A stretch of 64,000 nt of DNA from Altererythrobacter xiamenensis (GCF_900177715.1 NZ_FXWG01000003.1:682001-746000); one strand, 5' to 3'. Counted from the first letter of the stretch, positions 55,648 through 64,000 are shown. Made by a program: numbers and translations. Notes: generated from the sequence alone by a model not told the origin.

Positions 55648-57170
55648 TGCGAAAGCTCCTTAAGCAAGGCTGTGCGGTCGATTTTGCCATTGGGGTTGAG
55701 CGGCATGGCTTCGCGCCAGTGAATTTCCTGAGGGTTCATGAAGTTAGGCAGCTCTTTTGATAGAAGTTTTGGCAATTGCACTTCTGCATCCTGTGCACCT
55801 GGCTCTGCCCGCACCACCAGATGCACCGCATGGCCAACCCGCTCGTCGGGAATGCCGAGCGCGACCGCTTCGGCGACAAATCCGGTGGCCAGCGCCGCTT
55901 CTTCGACTTCCTGTGGGCTTATGCGATTGCCCGCGCTCTTGATCATCGCATCTCGCCGCCCGACGAAATACAGCAACCCGTCCGCTTCGCGCTTCACGCG
56001 ATCCCCGGACCAGACCGCCGTTCCGCCATAGGTGCTTGCCGTCGGCGCGGGCCTGAACCTTTGGGCCGTCGGCTCGGCATCCTGCCAATAGCCATGAGCC
56101 ACCAGCGGACCGCAATGGACCAGCTCACCCTCCTCACCCGGCGCGGCAACATCGCCAGCGTCATTGATCACGAGAATCTCTGCGAAGGGTATCGCGTTAC
56201 CCATTGAAGTTGGATGTGAATCCACCAGTTTCGGGTCAAGGAAGGTCGAGCGGAAAGCCTCCGTCAGGCCATACATCGGAAACAGCCGCGCATCGGGAAA
56301 GATACCCCGCAAATCGCGCACCAGATCGACGGTCAACGCGCCGCCACTATTGGTCAGCCGCCGCATGGTCTGCGTCGCATCATCGCTCCACTCGAGCTCG
56401 GTCAATTGCACCCAGAGAGGCGGCACCGCTGCAAGCGTCGTCACACCATGCTTCGCACAGGCTTTCATCACGTCGCGCGGAAACAGGTAATCGAGCGGAA
56501 CCACGCTGCCGCCAGCATACCAGGTCGAAAGCAGCTGGTTCTGGCCATAGTCGAACGACAGCGGCAGAACGCCGAGCGTTACGTCATCGCTTTCCATGCC
56601 GAGATAATGCGCCACGCTCACCGCACCGAGCCACATGTTCGCATGGCTGAGCATCACGCCCTTGGGCCGCCCCGTGGATCCGCTGGTATAGAGTATCGCA
56701 GCGAGATCGTCCGTGTCGGCCTCGCTCGGACCAAGGCTGCCATCATGCGCGGCGACAGCATCGAGCGCCTCCTGCTCCTCGAGCACGCGGCACCCCTCGG
56801 GAACATTGCCATCCTCCAGCGTCGCGAGCCGCGCCTTGGTCCCGATCAGCATCACCGCGCCGCTGTCAGCCAGGATATGCGCCACCTGCGCGTGCTTGAG
56901 CAGCGGATTGATCGGCACATGGACCAGCCCTGCGCGAGCCGCTGCCAGAGGCATAAGACAAGTCAGCTCGCCCTTGGCAGCCCAGGTCGCGACCCGCGCG
57001 CCCCTCTCGGGCACTTCGCTCACCAGCCACGAAGCAAGCCGCGCGACACGATGCCTTAACTCCTCATGGTTAAGGGTCTCGTGTTTGAGAACCAGCGCAG
57101 GGTCGTTTTCCCGGCCACGTTCGGCAAGATGGTCGAGCGGCAAGGGAACGGGATCAGGCGCAGATTTCAT
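55644..57170 (-). CDS. XrtA-associated acyl-CoA ligase (AMP-forming)
   Basis: ANL-family adenylate-forming enzyme of 508 residues (TIGR03098-like). Motif A3 is AAILYTSGSTGRPKGVMLSH, with LFPMYGLTEAFRST, VWSGDRVKREADGLLYFVGRRD, and the C-terminal Lys in NPNGKIDRTAL. It probably activates an acyl or amino-acyl group and hands it to the ACP encoded at 58217. The ATG at 57170 is 32 bases from the divergent GNAT gene. It is followed by the decarboxylase. Confidence 0.94.
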   Translation of the reverse strand: MKSAPDPVPLPLDHLAERGRENDPALVLKHETLNHEELRHRVARLASWLVSEVPERGARVATWAAKGELTCLMPLAAARAGLVHVPINPLLKHAQVAHILADSGAVMLIGTKARLATLEDGNVPEGCRVLEEQEALDAVAAHDGSLGPSEADTDDLAAILYTSGSTGRPKGVMLSHANMWLGAVSVAHYLGMESDDVTLGVLPLSFDYGQNQLLSTWYAGGSVVPLDYLFPRDVMKACAKHGVTTLAAVPPLWVQLTELEWSDDATQTMRRLTNSGGALTVDLVRDLRGIFPDARLFPMYGLTEAFRSTFLDPKLVDSHPTSMGNAIPFAEILVINDAGDVAAPGEEGELVHCGPLVAHGYWQDAEPTAQRFRPAPTASTYGGTAVWSGDRVKREADGLLYFVGRRDAMIKSAGNRISPQEVEEAALATGFVAEAVALGIPDERVGHAVHLVVRAEPGAQDAEVQLPKLLSKELPNFMNPQEIHWREAMPLNPNGKIDRTALLKELSQ

Positions 57171-57202
57171 TGGGTTTCCAGGAGCGGTATCACGTGACGG
57201 CG

Positions 57203-58180
57203 ATGAGCTACCATAAGACGGTTAACGTCTTGCAAGGCGTGTGTCAGCCTGCGCCCTCACCTTTTGAACGTTCCGAGTGGTTCGCATTGCTTGCCGACGC
57301 GGGGCTCGATCCGCTGGTGGTTCTGGCGAGTGACGACGAGGGCTCCGCCGCGCTCGCCCTCACTGAAACAGGTCACCGGATCGAGCCGCTTCGCCACTGG
57401 TACAGCTTTACCTGGCGGCAATTGGCACCGGAAGGCCCCGGCGGGGATGCGATGCTGACGGAGATTGCGCGACAGCTGCGGTCGCGTTCGCACCGCGTAA
57501 CGCTGTGGCCCGTGCCGGATGAAGATGGCTCGGCGACGAGGCTCGATGCCGCATTCCGCAAGGCCGGATGGTCGGTCACACGCAAGCAGTGCGACTACAA
57601 CCACGTTCTGCCCGTGAAGGGACGCAGCTTCGCCCAATATTGGGAATCGCGGGCCGGCCGGATGCGCACCACGCTCAAACGTAAGGCCAAGAAGGTAGAT
57701 GTCGAAATTCTGACGCGATTCGATGCAGATGTCTGGGCAAGCTACGAGGAAATCTACTCGGAGAGCTGGAAGCCTGCGGAAGACCGCCCGGATCTGTTGC
57801 GACGCTTCGCCGAAGAAGAAGGCGCTGCCGGTCGCATCCGGCTCGGCATAGCGCGTCACGAGGGCGTCCCCGTCGCCGCGCAGTTCTGGACCGTCGAGAA
57901 CGGCCAAGCCTATATTCACAAGCTCGCCCATCTCGAAAGTCACAAGCCGCTTTCGGCCGGAACGACGCTGACCGCAGCGCTTTTCGAGCATGTCATCGAC
58001 GTCGATCGCGTCGACCTGGTCGACTTTGGCACCGGTAACGATCCGTACAAGGCGGACTGGATGGAAGAGGTCCGCCCGCGCTTCGAGATCGACTGCCTCG
58101 ATCTGCGCCAGACCCGCAGCTGGCCTGAGTTAGCCAAGCGTAAACTGCGCCCGCTTGCACAGCGCTTTCGCCAAGGCTAA
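57203..58180 (+). CDS. GNAT/FemAB-fold acyltransferase of the XrtA locus
   Basis: A 325-residue protein with a C-terminal acyltransferase domain of the CelD/FemAB type: YWESRAGRMRTTLKRKAKKV, then VASYEEIYSESW-like helices, and VAAQFWTVENGQAYIHKLAH with LVDFGTGNDPYKADWM. The family transfers acyl groups to sugars or peptides. I chose the ATG at 57203; a longer frame from a TTG overlaps the ligase start. The 32-base divergent gap to the ligase shows a shared promoter. Next gene: ACP, 36 bases downstream. Confidence 0.85.
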   Translation: MSYHKTVNVLQGVCQPAPSPFERSEWFALLADAGLDPLVVLASDDEGSAALALTETGHRIEPLRHWYSFTWRQLAPEGPGGDAMLTEIARQLRSRSHRVTLWPVPDEDGSATRLDAAFRKAGWSVTRKQCDYNHVLPVKGRSFAQYWESRAGRMRTTLKRKAKKVDVEILTRFDADVWASYEEIYSESWKPAEDRPDLLRRFAEEEGAAGRIRLGIARHEGVPVAAQFWTVENGQAYIHKLAHLESHKPLSAGTTLTAALFEHVIDVDRVDLVDFGTGNDPYKADWMEEVRPRFEIDCLDLRQTRSWPELAKRKLRPLAQRFRQG

Positions 58181-58216
58181 GGCGAGCGCCCGTTGACGCA
58201 GGGGATTGGCTTCAGA

Positions 58217-58555
58217 ATGACCGGCGATACCGCAAGGAGCACTGACGAGAACGCGGAAGGCGCGAATGCCGCCGATTCCGCTGTTGGACCGAGCCGCGCC
58301 CAGATAGATCGCGAGCTCAAGTCCGTCCTGTGCGACGTGCTCGGCCTCGAACCTTCGGTCGTTGCCGAATTCGACAATGAAACCGGCCTGTTCGGACATA
58401 TTCCTGAACTCGATTCGATGGCCGTCGCGGGGCTTCTCACGGAAATGGAAGATCGGCTCGACATCCTGATCGAAGATGACGACGTCGATGGTGAAATGCT
58501 CGAGACTTATGGCGGATTGCTCGCCTTTGCCGAGGCCAAGGTGATCGAGGGCTAG
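58217..58555 (+). CDS. acyl carrier protein of the XrtA locus
   Basis: ACP of 112 residues with a hydrophilic N-terminal extension of about 25 residues. The phosphopantetheine serine is Ser67 in PELDSMAVAGLLTEME, the standard DS[ML] context at the start of helix II. It is acidic overall. In XrtA loci this protein is thought to carry an amino-acyl or acyl group made by the adjacent ligase and decarboxylase. ATG at 58217; a TTG eight codons upstream is possible. It ends 5 bases before the next gene. Confidence 0.88.
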   Translation: MTGDTARSTDENAEGANAADSAVGPSRAQIDRELKSVLCDVLGLEPSVVAEFDNETGLFGHIPELDSMAVAGLLTEMEDRLDILIEDDDVDGEMLETYGGLLAFAEAKVIEG

Positions 58556-58560
58556 AGCCT

Positions 58561-59256
58561 TTGCTGGTCACCAGCTGGACCTGCGCGCTGCCCAATGGGC
58601 AGACAAGCGAGGAATTGGCGGTCCAGATCGATGAGAGCCGCGATGCGCGAGTGCTCGTACTCCCGGCCCTGTTCGATGAAGCCAACAAACTCAGGCGACA
58701 GGCCGTCGAAGTGATGCGTAGGCTCGATCTGGCGGGCATCGACACATTCCTGCCCGGCTTGCCGGGAATGAACGAGAGCCTCGTTCCTCTCGATAGCCTT
58801 TCCCTCACCCATTGGACCGCAGCCGCCGATGCCGCTGGCCAGCACTGCAATGCGACCCATGTGCTTACATGGCGTGGCGGTGCCATCCTCGCGCCGGCAA
58901 ATCTCCCGGGTTGGCAATATGCGCCAGTGGGCGGCGCGAAACTGCTCCGCAGCATGCTCAGGGCGCGCACGATTTCCGCACGCGAGGCTGGCCGCGAGGA
59001 GACACTGGCCGAATTGCAGGAACTGGGTCGCACACAGGGCATCGAACTGGCCGGATGGCAGCTTTCGGCGGCGATGTTTTCCGCCCTTGAGACCGCCGAG
59101 CCTGTGTCTACGCCCCAGCAATTGACAATTGCTCAGTCGGATTTGGGCGGAACGGGCCTTTGGCTACGCGCAGAACCCGACGAGAACCTTGAACAGGCCG
59201 ATGCGCTCGCCGAAATCATCGCACGCTCGCTAGGTGTGGGCGAGGCAGACGCATGA
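58561..59256 (+). CDS. XrtA-associated hydrolase 2-like protein
   Basis: A 231-residue alpha/beta-hydrolase-fold protein of the XrtA hydrolase-2 type. The strand and helix VLVLPALFDEANKLRRQAVEVM is the family pattern, followed by LPGLPGMNESLVPLDSLSL. The nucleophile elbow region reads HVLTWRGGAILA, with no Ser or Cys at the usual position, and no clear catalytic His is near the end, so it may be inactive or use another mechanism. It is shorter than most relatives. The start is TTG at 58561 and its end overlaps hydrolase 1 by four bases. Confidence 0.75.
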   Translation: MLVTSWTCALPNGQTSEELAVQIDESRDARVLVLPALFDEANKLRRQAVEVMRRLDLAGIDTFLPGLPGMNESLVPLDSLSLTHWTAAADAAGQHCNATHVLTWRGGAILAPANLPGWQYAPVGGAKLLRSMLRARTISAREAGREETLAELQELGRTQGIELAGWQLSAAMFSALETAEPVSTPQQLTIAQSDLGGTGLWLRAEPDENLEQADALAEIIARSLGVGEADA

Positions 59257-60035
59257 GCCGCCTCCATCTCCAGTTCGGCTGTGGCACGCACAAGCTTGCT
59301 GGCACGCTCGATACAGCACCCGGCACGAGCGGCTTGCTCATTGTGACGGGCGGGAATGAACTCCGGTCGGGGGCGTTCTCCGGTCAGGCCATGCTCGCGC
59401 AGCAGGTCGCAAAGGCGGGATTTCCCGTCTTCCGCTTCGACCGGCGCGGCATAGGCGACAGCGAGGGCGAGAACCGCGGCTTCCGCAAGTCGAAAAAGGA
59501 TATGCGCGCTGCAATCGAAGCATTCCGCGCGATCGCTCCACAGGTGGATCGGGTCGTCGGCTTCGGCAATTGCGATGCAGCCTCGGCTCTGATGCTTGCC
59601 TCAGGGTCCGAATGCGACGCGCTGGTGCTATCGAATCCCTGGACCATCGAGGACGAAGCCGAGGGGAGCGACCTGCCCCCGCCCGATGCGATCCGTTCGC
59701 GCTATCTCGACAAGCTGCGTAATCCGGCGGAGCTGAAGCGCCTCGTCACCGGCGGCGTCGACCTCCGCAAGCTGGCGCGCGGACTGGCGTCCTCGGTTGT
59801 GTCCAGAACAGCGCCGACCGGTCTCGCCGAAGAAATGCGCGTTGGACTCGAGGCATTCGTCGGCGATACCCGTATTCTTCTCGCGAGTTCAGATCGCACC
59901 GCTCAGCTGTTCGACAACGCGTGGGACAAAGCAGACCCGCGTATTGCCCGCTGCGAAGGGGGCAGCCACGCCTATGTCGAGCCGGAAGCGCGCAAATGGC
60001 TGCTTGAGCAGATACTGGCTGCGTTGCGCAGCTAG
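59253..60035 (+). CDS. XrtA-associated hydrolase 1
   Basis: Alpha/beta-hydrolase of 260 residues. The oxyanion region is VTGGNELRSG and the second conserved block is FRFDRRGIGDSEG. The nucleophile elbow is GFGNCDAAS, so Cys107 stands in place of the usual Ser, as in dienelactone-type hydrolases. The later Asp lies in RILLASSDRT and the His is His239 (GGSHAYVE). The likely substrate is a thioester, perhaps on the adjacent ACP; that is inference. It ends in a 4-base convergent overlap with the RNA methyltransferase gene. Confidence 0.88.
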   Translation: MSRLHLQFGCGTHKLAGTLDTAPGTSGLLIVTGGNELRSGAFSGQAMLAQQVAKAGFPVFRFDRRGIGDSEGENRGFRKSKKDMRAAIEAFRAIAPQVDRVVGFGNCDAASALMLASGSECDALVLSNPWTIEDEAEGSDLPPPDAIRSRYLDKLRNPAELKRLVTGGVDLRKLARGLASSVVSRTAPTGLAEEMRVGLEAFVGDTRILLASSDRTAQLFDNAWDKADPRIARCEGGSHAYVEPEARKWLLEQILAALRS

Positions 60036-61228
60036 CGCGTGAAATAGCTGGTTAGTTCCACGTGGGTCGACCAGCGGAACTGGCCGACAGGGCGTAATTT
60101 CTTGAGCGTGAATCCTGCTTCGACCAGGCGCTTGGCATCGCGTGCCCAGCTTGACGGATTGCAGCTGACATAGACCACCCGCTCCAGCGTGCTTTCCGCT
60201 ATCCGGTCGATCTGATCCTTGGCCCCGGCACGAGGCGGATCGAGCAACACGGCTCCGAACCGGTTCAGTTCGTCGGGCTGCAACGGATTGCGAAACAGGT
60301 CGCGGTGAAGAGCATGGACGGGTTTCCCGCTGCGCCCGGCGGCGCTCTTGCATGCCAGAAAAGCATCGCGCGCCGCCTCCACCGCCAGCAACTTGGCCGG
60401 GTCCGCCAGCGAATATGCAAAAGTTCCGAGACCCGAAAAGAGGTCCGCAATCGGCGAGGCCCCTTGCAGCCACTCGCGCGTATCTGCGATCATCACCGCT
60501 TCTGCATCTTGCGTCGCTTGCAGGAACGAGCCGGATGGAAAGCCGACCGGCACACCGCCCAGTGTGATGGTGACCGGCTCCGGCTCCCACATCGCCTCCG
60601 GCCCGAAGCCCATGTCGAGAGTGAGACGCGCAAATCCGTTGCGCTGTGCCAGTTCGAGCGCCGCCTCCGTCGCCTCCAGCCCCTCGACCGTCAGATTTTT
60701 GAGGCCGCAGTCCACACCCTGATCGGTGAGTGTGAGTTCGACATCGACAGCGCCTTTCCCGCCATGCTTGCCGACGAAATCGCGAATAGGCGCAATCGTA
60801 TCGAACAATTCGGGCGCGATGACATGACATTCTGCCAGATCGACGATGCGGTGCGAACCGCTTTCGCGAAAACCCAGCACCGCGCCGTCGGCGATGCGCA
60901 TGGCATGAAGCGTTGCACGGCGCCGACTGCGCGGCGGCGAGAGATGCGTCTCCAGCACCTCTTCTGGCGTTATCTCCTGCCCCTCAGCAGCGTTCAACAC
61001 CCTGTCGGTGACGAACTGCCGAAGGGTCACCTCGTCCGCGTGTTGCAGTTGGCAACCACCACACGTGCCGAAGTGACGGCAGGGCGGCGAAACGTGGTGC
61101 GGTCCGAGATCGAGCGAACCGTCAGAGCGCAGGACATCACCCGGGACCGCGCCCGAAACATGCTTTCCGTCCGCCGTGACGCCATCCCCCTTCGCGGCGA
61201 TGCGGATAATTTCGGAAGTGTCGCTCAA
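60032..61228 (-). CDS. RlmD/TrmA-type RNA (uracil-C5) methyltransferase
   Basis: SAM-dependent 23S rRNA or tRNA uracil-5 methyltransferase of 398 residues. An iron-sulfur site is suggested by CRHFGTCGGCQLQH and CHVI. SAM motif I is IADLFSGLGTFAYSL, the catalytic Cys is in VVYVSCNPSSWARD, and the DPPRAG block is present. I chose a TTG at 61228 (ribosome site gagg 8 bases upstream) since it gives the family N-terminus MSDTSEIIRIAAKGDG. The open frame runs much further into nnr, which I rejected. TrmA, RlmC and RlmD cannot be separated here. Confidence 0.9.
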   Translation of the reverse strand: MSDTSEIIRIAAKGDGVTADGKHVSGAVPGDVLRSDGSLDLGPHHVSPPCRHFGTCGGCQLQHADEVTLRQFVTDRVLNAAEGQEITPEEVLETHLSPPRSRRRATLHAMRIADGAVLGFRESGSHRIVDLAECHVIAPELFDTIAPIRDFVGKHGGKGAVDVELTLTDQGVDCGLKNLTVEGLEATEAALELAQRNGFARLTLDMGFGPEAMWEPEPVTITLGGVPVGFPSGSFLQATQDAEAVMIADTREWLQGASPIADLFSGLGTFAYSLADPAKLLAVEAARDAFLACKSAAGRSGKPVHALHRDLFRNPLQPDELNRFGAVLLDPPRAGAKDQIDRIAESTLERVVYVSCNPSSWARDAKRLVEAGFTLKKLRPVGQFRWSTHVELTSYFTR

Positions 61229-61238
61229 GTGGTGCGCC

Positions 61239-62630
61239 TCATAGTGCGGCGGCGATAGCACCCGATACCGCATCCGCAAGCTCGTCTGCCGTAAACGCCG
61301 GTCCGCATTGCCGAGCCGCCTCGCCATGGAGCCATACCGCTTCGCGGGCAGCCTCGAATGGATCGCGTCCCGTCGCCATGCGGCTCGCTGCAATTCCCGC
61401 CAGAACATCGCCGGTTCCGGCGGTTGAAAGCCAGCTTGGAGAAGGTGTTGCGAGAGCCAATCTGCCGTCGGGCGCTGCGATAATGGTGTCAGGGCCCTTG
61501 GCGCAGACCACCATGCCGCTGACCTTGGCAAGCGCCTGCGCCCGTTCCTGCCTACCAGTAGCGACGACCGCAAATGTGCGGCAGAGTGTTTCAAGTTCCC
61601 CGTCATGCGGCGTCGCAAGAAAGCCCGCCGCTTCTCCCAGCATGTCCGGATCAAGGAGCACCAGCGCATCGGCATCAAGCACCGCCGGCCGATCATGCTT
61701 CAACACCGCGCGCAGTCGATCAGCCGCGTCGGCGTCCCGGCCCAGACCGGGGCCGGCAAGCACGGCATCAATCCGCTCATCAGCCAGATTCTGGTCGAGC
61801 GAGCCCTCGTCGATCACCAGCCCTGCAGGCGCCGCCGGATGGGAATGCGGAGCGAACAACTTCACATAGCCTGCCCCGCCCCGCATCGCGGCCTTGCTCG
61901 CCAGCAGCGCTGCGCCGGCCATTGCACCTCCCACGACCGCGCAGAGCCCGCGCTTGTATTTGTGTGCGTCATCGGCGGGTGGATTGAGCGCAGGCTTCTC
62001 GATCAGTTCCGCGGCACCGGGCGTAGCCGGGACTCCGATTTCTACGAGCCGCAATTCGCCCATGTTCGTTCTGGCGGGCAGACGCCAATGCGCAAACTTC
62101 CACGCGCCGAGAGCCAGTGTGAGATGGTAAGTGGGCAGGCGTTCGTTCAACTGGTTACCGCTATCGCTTTCGACACCGGAAGGCAGGTCGATCGCGATAC
62201 GGGTGCCATGCCGCGCAGCGAGATCGCGCAGCAACAGGTGGTGCTCGGGAGAAAGCTCGCGCGTCAGGCCCGAACCGAACAGGCAATCAACCAGAACCTG
62301 ACCCTTGGCATCCTTGCCCGAGCTCAGCGTATTGCCGCGAAAGGCACGGTGCGCGTTCCGCGCGGCATCGGTTTTTGGAGCGATCGGCGCGACAACCTGC
62401 ACTGGAAGCCCGCGCTTGCGCAGAGTTTCCGCTATAACATAGCCATCGCCGCCATTGTTTCCGGGGCCGCACAGGACAGTGACAGAACGACTCGCCGCGA
62501 CGCGCCAAACCCATTCGGCCGCGCCGGTCCCGGCAATGCGCATAAGTTCGTCGACGCTGGTGCCTTCGTCGAAGATCGCCTGCTCGGCGGCCTGCATCTG
62601 CGAAACCGTGAGAACCTGAGAGTTACTCAC
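61239..62630 (-). CDS. nnr: bifunctional NAD(P)H-hydrate epimerase / ADP-dependent dehydratase
   Basis: Repairs damaged NAD(P)HX; 463 residues. The N-terminal epimerase domain has SVTVLCGPGNNGGDGYVIAE and VDCLFGSGL. The C-terminal dehydratase (ribokinase-like) has HKYKRGLCAVVGG, DADALVLLD, ATPHDGELETL and the phosphate loop STAGTGDVLAGI. I chose the GTG at 62630 (VSNSQVLTVSQM), with a ribosome site ggaga. The frame extends upstream past it but overlaps the lipoprotein gene. The start overlaps that gene by eight bases. Confidence 0.95.
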   Translation of the reverse strand: MSNSQVLTVSQMQAAEQAIFDEGTSVDELMRIAGTGAAEWVWRVAASRSVTVLCGPGNNGGDGYVIAETLRKRGLPVQVVAPIAPKTDAARNAHRAFRGNTLSSGKDAKGQVLVDCLFGSGLTRELSPEHHLLLRDLAARHGTRIAIDLPSGVESDSGNQLNERLPTYHLTLALGAWKFAHWRLPARTNMGELRLVEIGVPATPGAAELIEKPALNPPADDAHKYKRGLCAVVGGAMAGAALLASKAAMRGGAGYVKLFAPHSHPAAPAGLVIDEGSLDQNLADERIDAVLAGPGLGRDADAADRLRAVLKHDRPAVLDADALVLLDPDMLGEAAGFLATPHDGELETLCRTFAVVATGRQERAQALAKVSGMVVCAKGPDTIIAAPDGRLALATPSPSWLSTAGTGDVLAGIAASRMATGRDPFEAAREAVWLHGEAARQCGPAFTADELADAVSGAIAAAL

Positions 62631-62973
62631 GGGTCGCTGTCTCCATCGGCTTCGCTGGCAGGCGGTAGCGATCTCCATCGATTGAAACTTCAAGACGGTT
62701 GCCGGAAAGATTTTGCGCCAGGGCACCAGCGCCATCGGCAGGCTCGACACCCTTGCCATCCGGAAGAAGTGTCAGCCTGCGAAAACCGCCATCGGGATGG
62801 TGAAGAATTATCTGCTGCGCGCCATCTTCGCTCGCGCGCTCCATGGTGCACACCGCTTCGAATTCTGCACCCTGCCCGAGCGCACATTCGATCGCGTCAC
62901 CAGGTGTGGGCGCGCTTTCCGCGGCACATGCAACCGCACCGAACGTGGCAAAGCAGGCAAACGCAGTGCGCAT
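62623..62973 (-). CDS. small exported protein, probable lipoprotein
   Basis: A 116-residue protein with a signal MRTAFACFATFGAVAC, where the last Cys could be the lipid site (VAC). Two further Cys lie in IECALGQG and AVCTMERA. The rest, QQIILHHPDGGFRRLTLLPDGKGVEP, looks beta-rich. Function unknown. It starts 3 bases after the ilvD stop and overlaps nnr by eight, so it belongs to the ilvD-nnr transcript. Confidence 0.78.
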   Translation of the reverse strand: MRTAFACFATFGAVACAAESAPTPGDAIECALGQGAEFEAVCTMERASEDGAQQIILHHPDGGFRRLTLLPDGKGVEPADGAGALAQNLSGNRLEVSIDGDRYRLPAKPMETATRE

Positions 62974-62976
62974 ATG

Positions 62977-64000
62977 TCAGCGCCGTTTGAGCTGCGAGAT
63001 ATCCCGCACCGCTCCGCGGGCCGCGCTTGTCGTCATCATCGCATAGGCCTGCAGCGCCTCGCTGACCTTGCGTTCGCGCTGTTCGGCTGGCTGGAATGCT
63101 TCGTCGCCCTTCGCCTCCATGGCTTCGCGACGCTGCGCCAGCACATCGTCCGAAACCTCGAGCATGATTGTGCGACCCGGAATATCGATCGCTATGGTGT
63201 CACCGTTCTCGACCAGAGCAATTTCACCACCTTCGGCCGCCTCGGGCGACACATGGCCGATCGACAGGCCCGACGTTCCACCCGAGAAGCGTCCGTCTGT
63301 CAGCAGAGCGCAGGCAGCACCCAGCCCCTTCGATTTGAGATAGCTGGTGGGATAGAGCATTTCCTGCATACCCGGTCCGCCACGCGGTCCTTCGTAGCGA
63401 ATGACGACCACGTCGCCTTCAACCACCTGACCGGTGAGGATCGCGGTCACAGCATCGTCCTGGCTCTCGTATACCTTGGCGGGACCTGAGAACTTGAGGA
63501 TGCTTTCATCCACGCCCGCGGTCTTCACGATGCAACCGTCGCGCGCGATATTTCCGTAAAGCACCGCAAGACCGCCATCCTTGCTGAAGGCATGCTCGGC
63601 GCTGCGGATCACGCCATTCTCGCGGTCGAGATCGAGTTCCGCCCAGCGACGATCCTGGCTGAAGGCGGTCTGTGTCGGCACGCCGCCCGGCGCTGCGGAA
63701 TAGAGTTCGCGCACGTTGTTGTTCTTCGTACGCCCGATGTCCCAATCGTCGAGCGCATCGCCCATCGTCGGACTGTGCACGGTAGGCACGGCGGTGTGCA
63801 GCAACCCGGCTTTCTCGAGCTCCCCTAGGATCGCCATGATCCCGCCCGCCCGGTGAACGTCTTCCATGTGCACGTCCGACTTTGCCGGAGCGACTTTCGA
63901 CAGGCACGGCACCTTGCGGCTCAGCCGGTCGATGTCGCGCATGGTGAAATCGATGCCCGCTTCGTGCGCAGCGGCGAGCAGGTGCAGCACGGTGTTGGTC
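62977..64000 (-). CDS. ilvD: dihydroxy-acid dehydratase (partial, 5' end outside window)
   Basis: Iron-sulfur dehydratase of the branched-chain amino acid pathway, turning 2,3-dihydroxy acids into 2-keto acids. Only about 340 C-terminal residues are in the window; the family is about 570-620. Visible blocks are [32 protein letters not shown] (a Cys of the cluster), [14 protein letters not shown], and the catalytic Ser region [24 protein letters not shown]. The protein ends QLKRR. The frame is open to position 64000. Confidence 0.96.
   Translation of the reverse strand, partial: TNTVLHLLAAAHEAGIDFTMRDIDRLSRKVPCLSKVAPAKSDVHMEDVHRAGGIMAILGELEKAGLLHTAVPTVHSPTMGDALDDWDIGRTKNNNVRELYSAAPGGVPTQTAFSQDRRWAELDLDRENGVIRSAEHAFSKDGGLAVLYGNIARDGCIVKTAGVDESILKFSGPAKVYESQDDAVTAILTGQVVEGDVVVIRYEGPRGGPGMQEMLYPTSYLKSKGLGAACALLTDGRFSGGTSGLSIGHVSPEAAEGGEIALVENGDTIAIDIPGRTIMLEVSDDVLAQRREAMEAKGDEAFQPAEQRERKVSEALQAYAMMTTSAARGAVRDISQLKRR

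Noticed and set aside
1-64000. CRISPR arrays, insertion sequences, prophage or toxin-antitoxin pairs.
   Set aside because: No regularly spaced repeats, transposase motifs or such pairs were seen anywhere in the window.

Overview
The window comes from the chromosome of an alphaproteobacterium of the order Sphingomonadales, most likely family Erythrobacteraceae (Erythrobacter, Qipengyuania, Altererythrobacter or a relative). I infer this from protein character: a nuo operon carrying extra small membrane genes, an RNase E with an acidic insertion in its S1 domain, a blue-light LOV histidine kinase of the HWE class beside a single-domain receiver, and an XrtA-type exosortase/exopolysaccharide locus. 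Gene density is high, coding GC is high, and many neighbours overlap by 1 to 11 bases, so most genes sit in operons. I saw no tRNA, rRNA, CRISPR array, insertion sequence or prophage.

Layout. (1) 1-14305, minus strand: the complex I operon nuoA-B-C-D-[orf70]-E-[orf72]-[orf74]-F-[orf227]-G-H-I-J-K-L-M. nuoM runs off the left edge. Four non-nuo genes lie inside it. (2) 14422-17105, minus: a coniferyl-type aldehyde dehydrogenase overlapping an exported beta-propeller protein, divergent from a thiolase. (3) 18609-24344: a small lipoprotein, an SH3-like exported protein, a D-2-hydroxyacid dehydrogenase, an ammonium transporter, a nitronate monooxygenase-like flavoprotein and a lipoprotein with a methyltransferase fold. 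(4) 24344-29593, minus: a cell-wall and housekeeping run (amidase, PBP1A, exported peroxiredoxin, prfB), divergent from rne.

(5) 32756-36023: a SAM methyltransferase, an unassigned PLP fold-type-I enzyme and a divergent ATP-grasp ligase, possibly a small amino-acid or peptide-modifying module. (6) 36020-37482: a LOV-HWE histidine kinase followed by a stand-alone receiver, with a candidate general-stress (EcfG-type) promoter upstream. (7) 37671-41933: an SDR, sdhB with a thioesterase and zapE, then an RpfF-like crotonase, a candidate DSF quorum-signal synthase.

(8) 42131-60035: about 18 kb of XrtA-associated exopolysaccharide genes. The minus operon runs export lipoprotein, chain-length determinant, tyrosine autokinase, outer-membrane barrel, ATPase, deacetylase, FemAB protein, glycosyltransferase, exosortase and asparagine synthetase. 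A second group holds a PLP decarboxylase and acyl-CoA ligase (minus), divergent from a GNAT protein, an acyl carrier protein and two hydrolase-fold proteins (plus). (9) 60032-64000, minus: an RlmD/TrmA-type RNA methyltransferase, the NAD(P)HX repair enzyme, a small lipoprotein and the 3' part of ilvD.

The strongest leads are the light-sensing pair with its promoter, the RpfF-like gene next to the exopolysaccharide locus, the exosortase locus without a visible EpsI domain or PEP-CTERM substrate, the unassigned PLP/ATP-grasp pair, and an exported repeat protein with two equally spaced Cys pairs inside the nuo operon.
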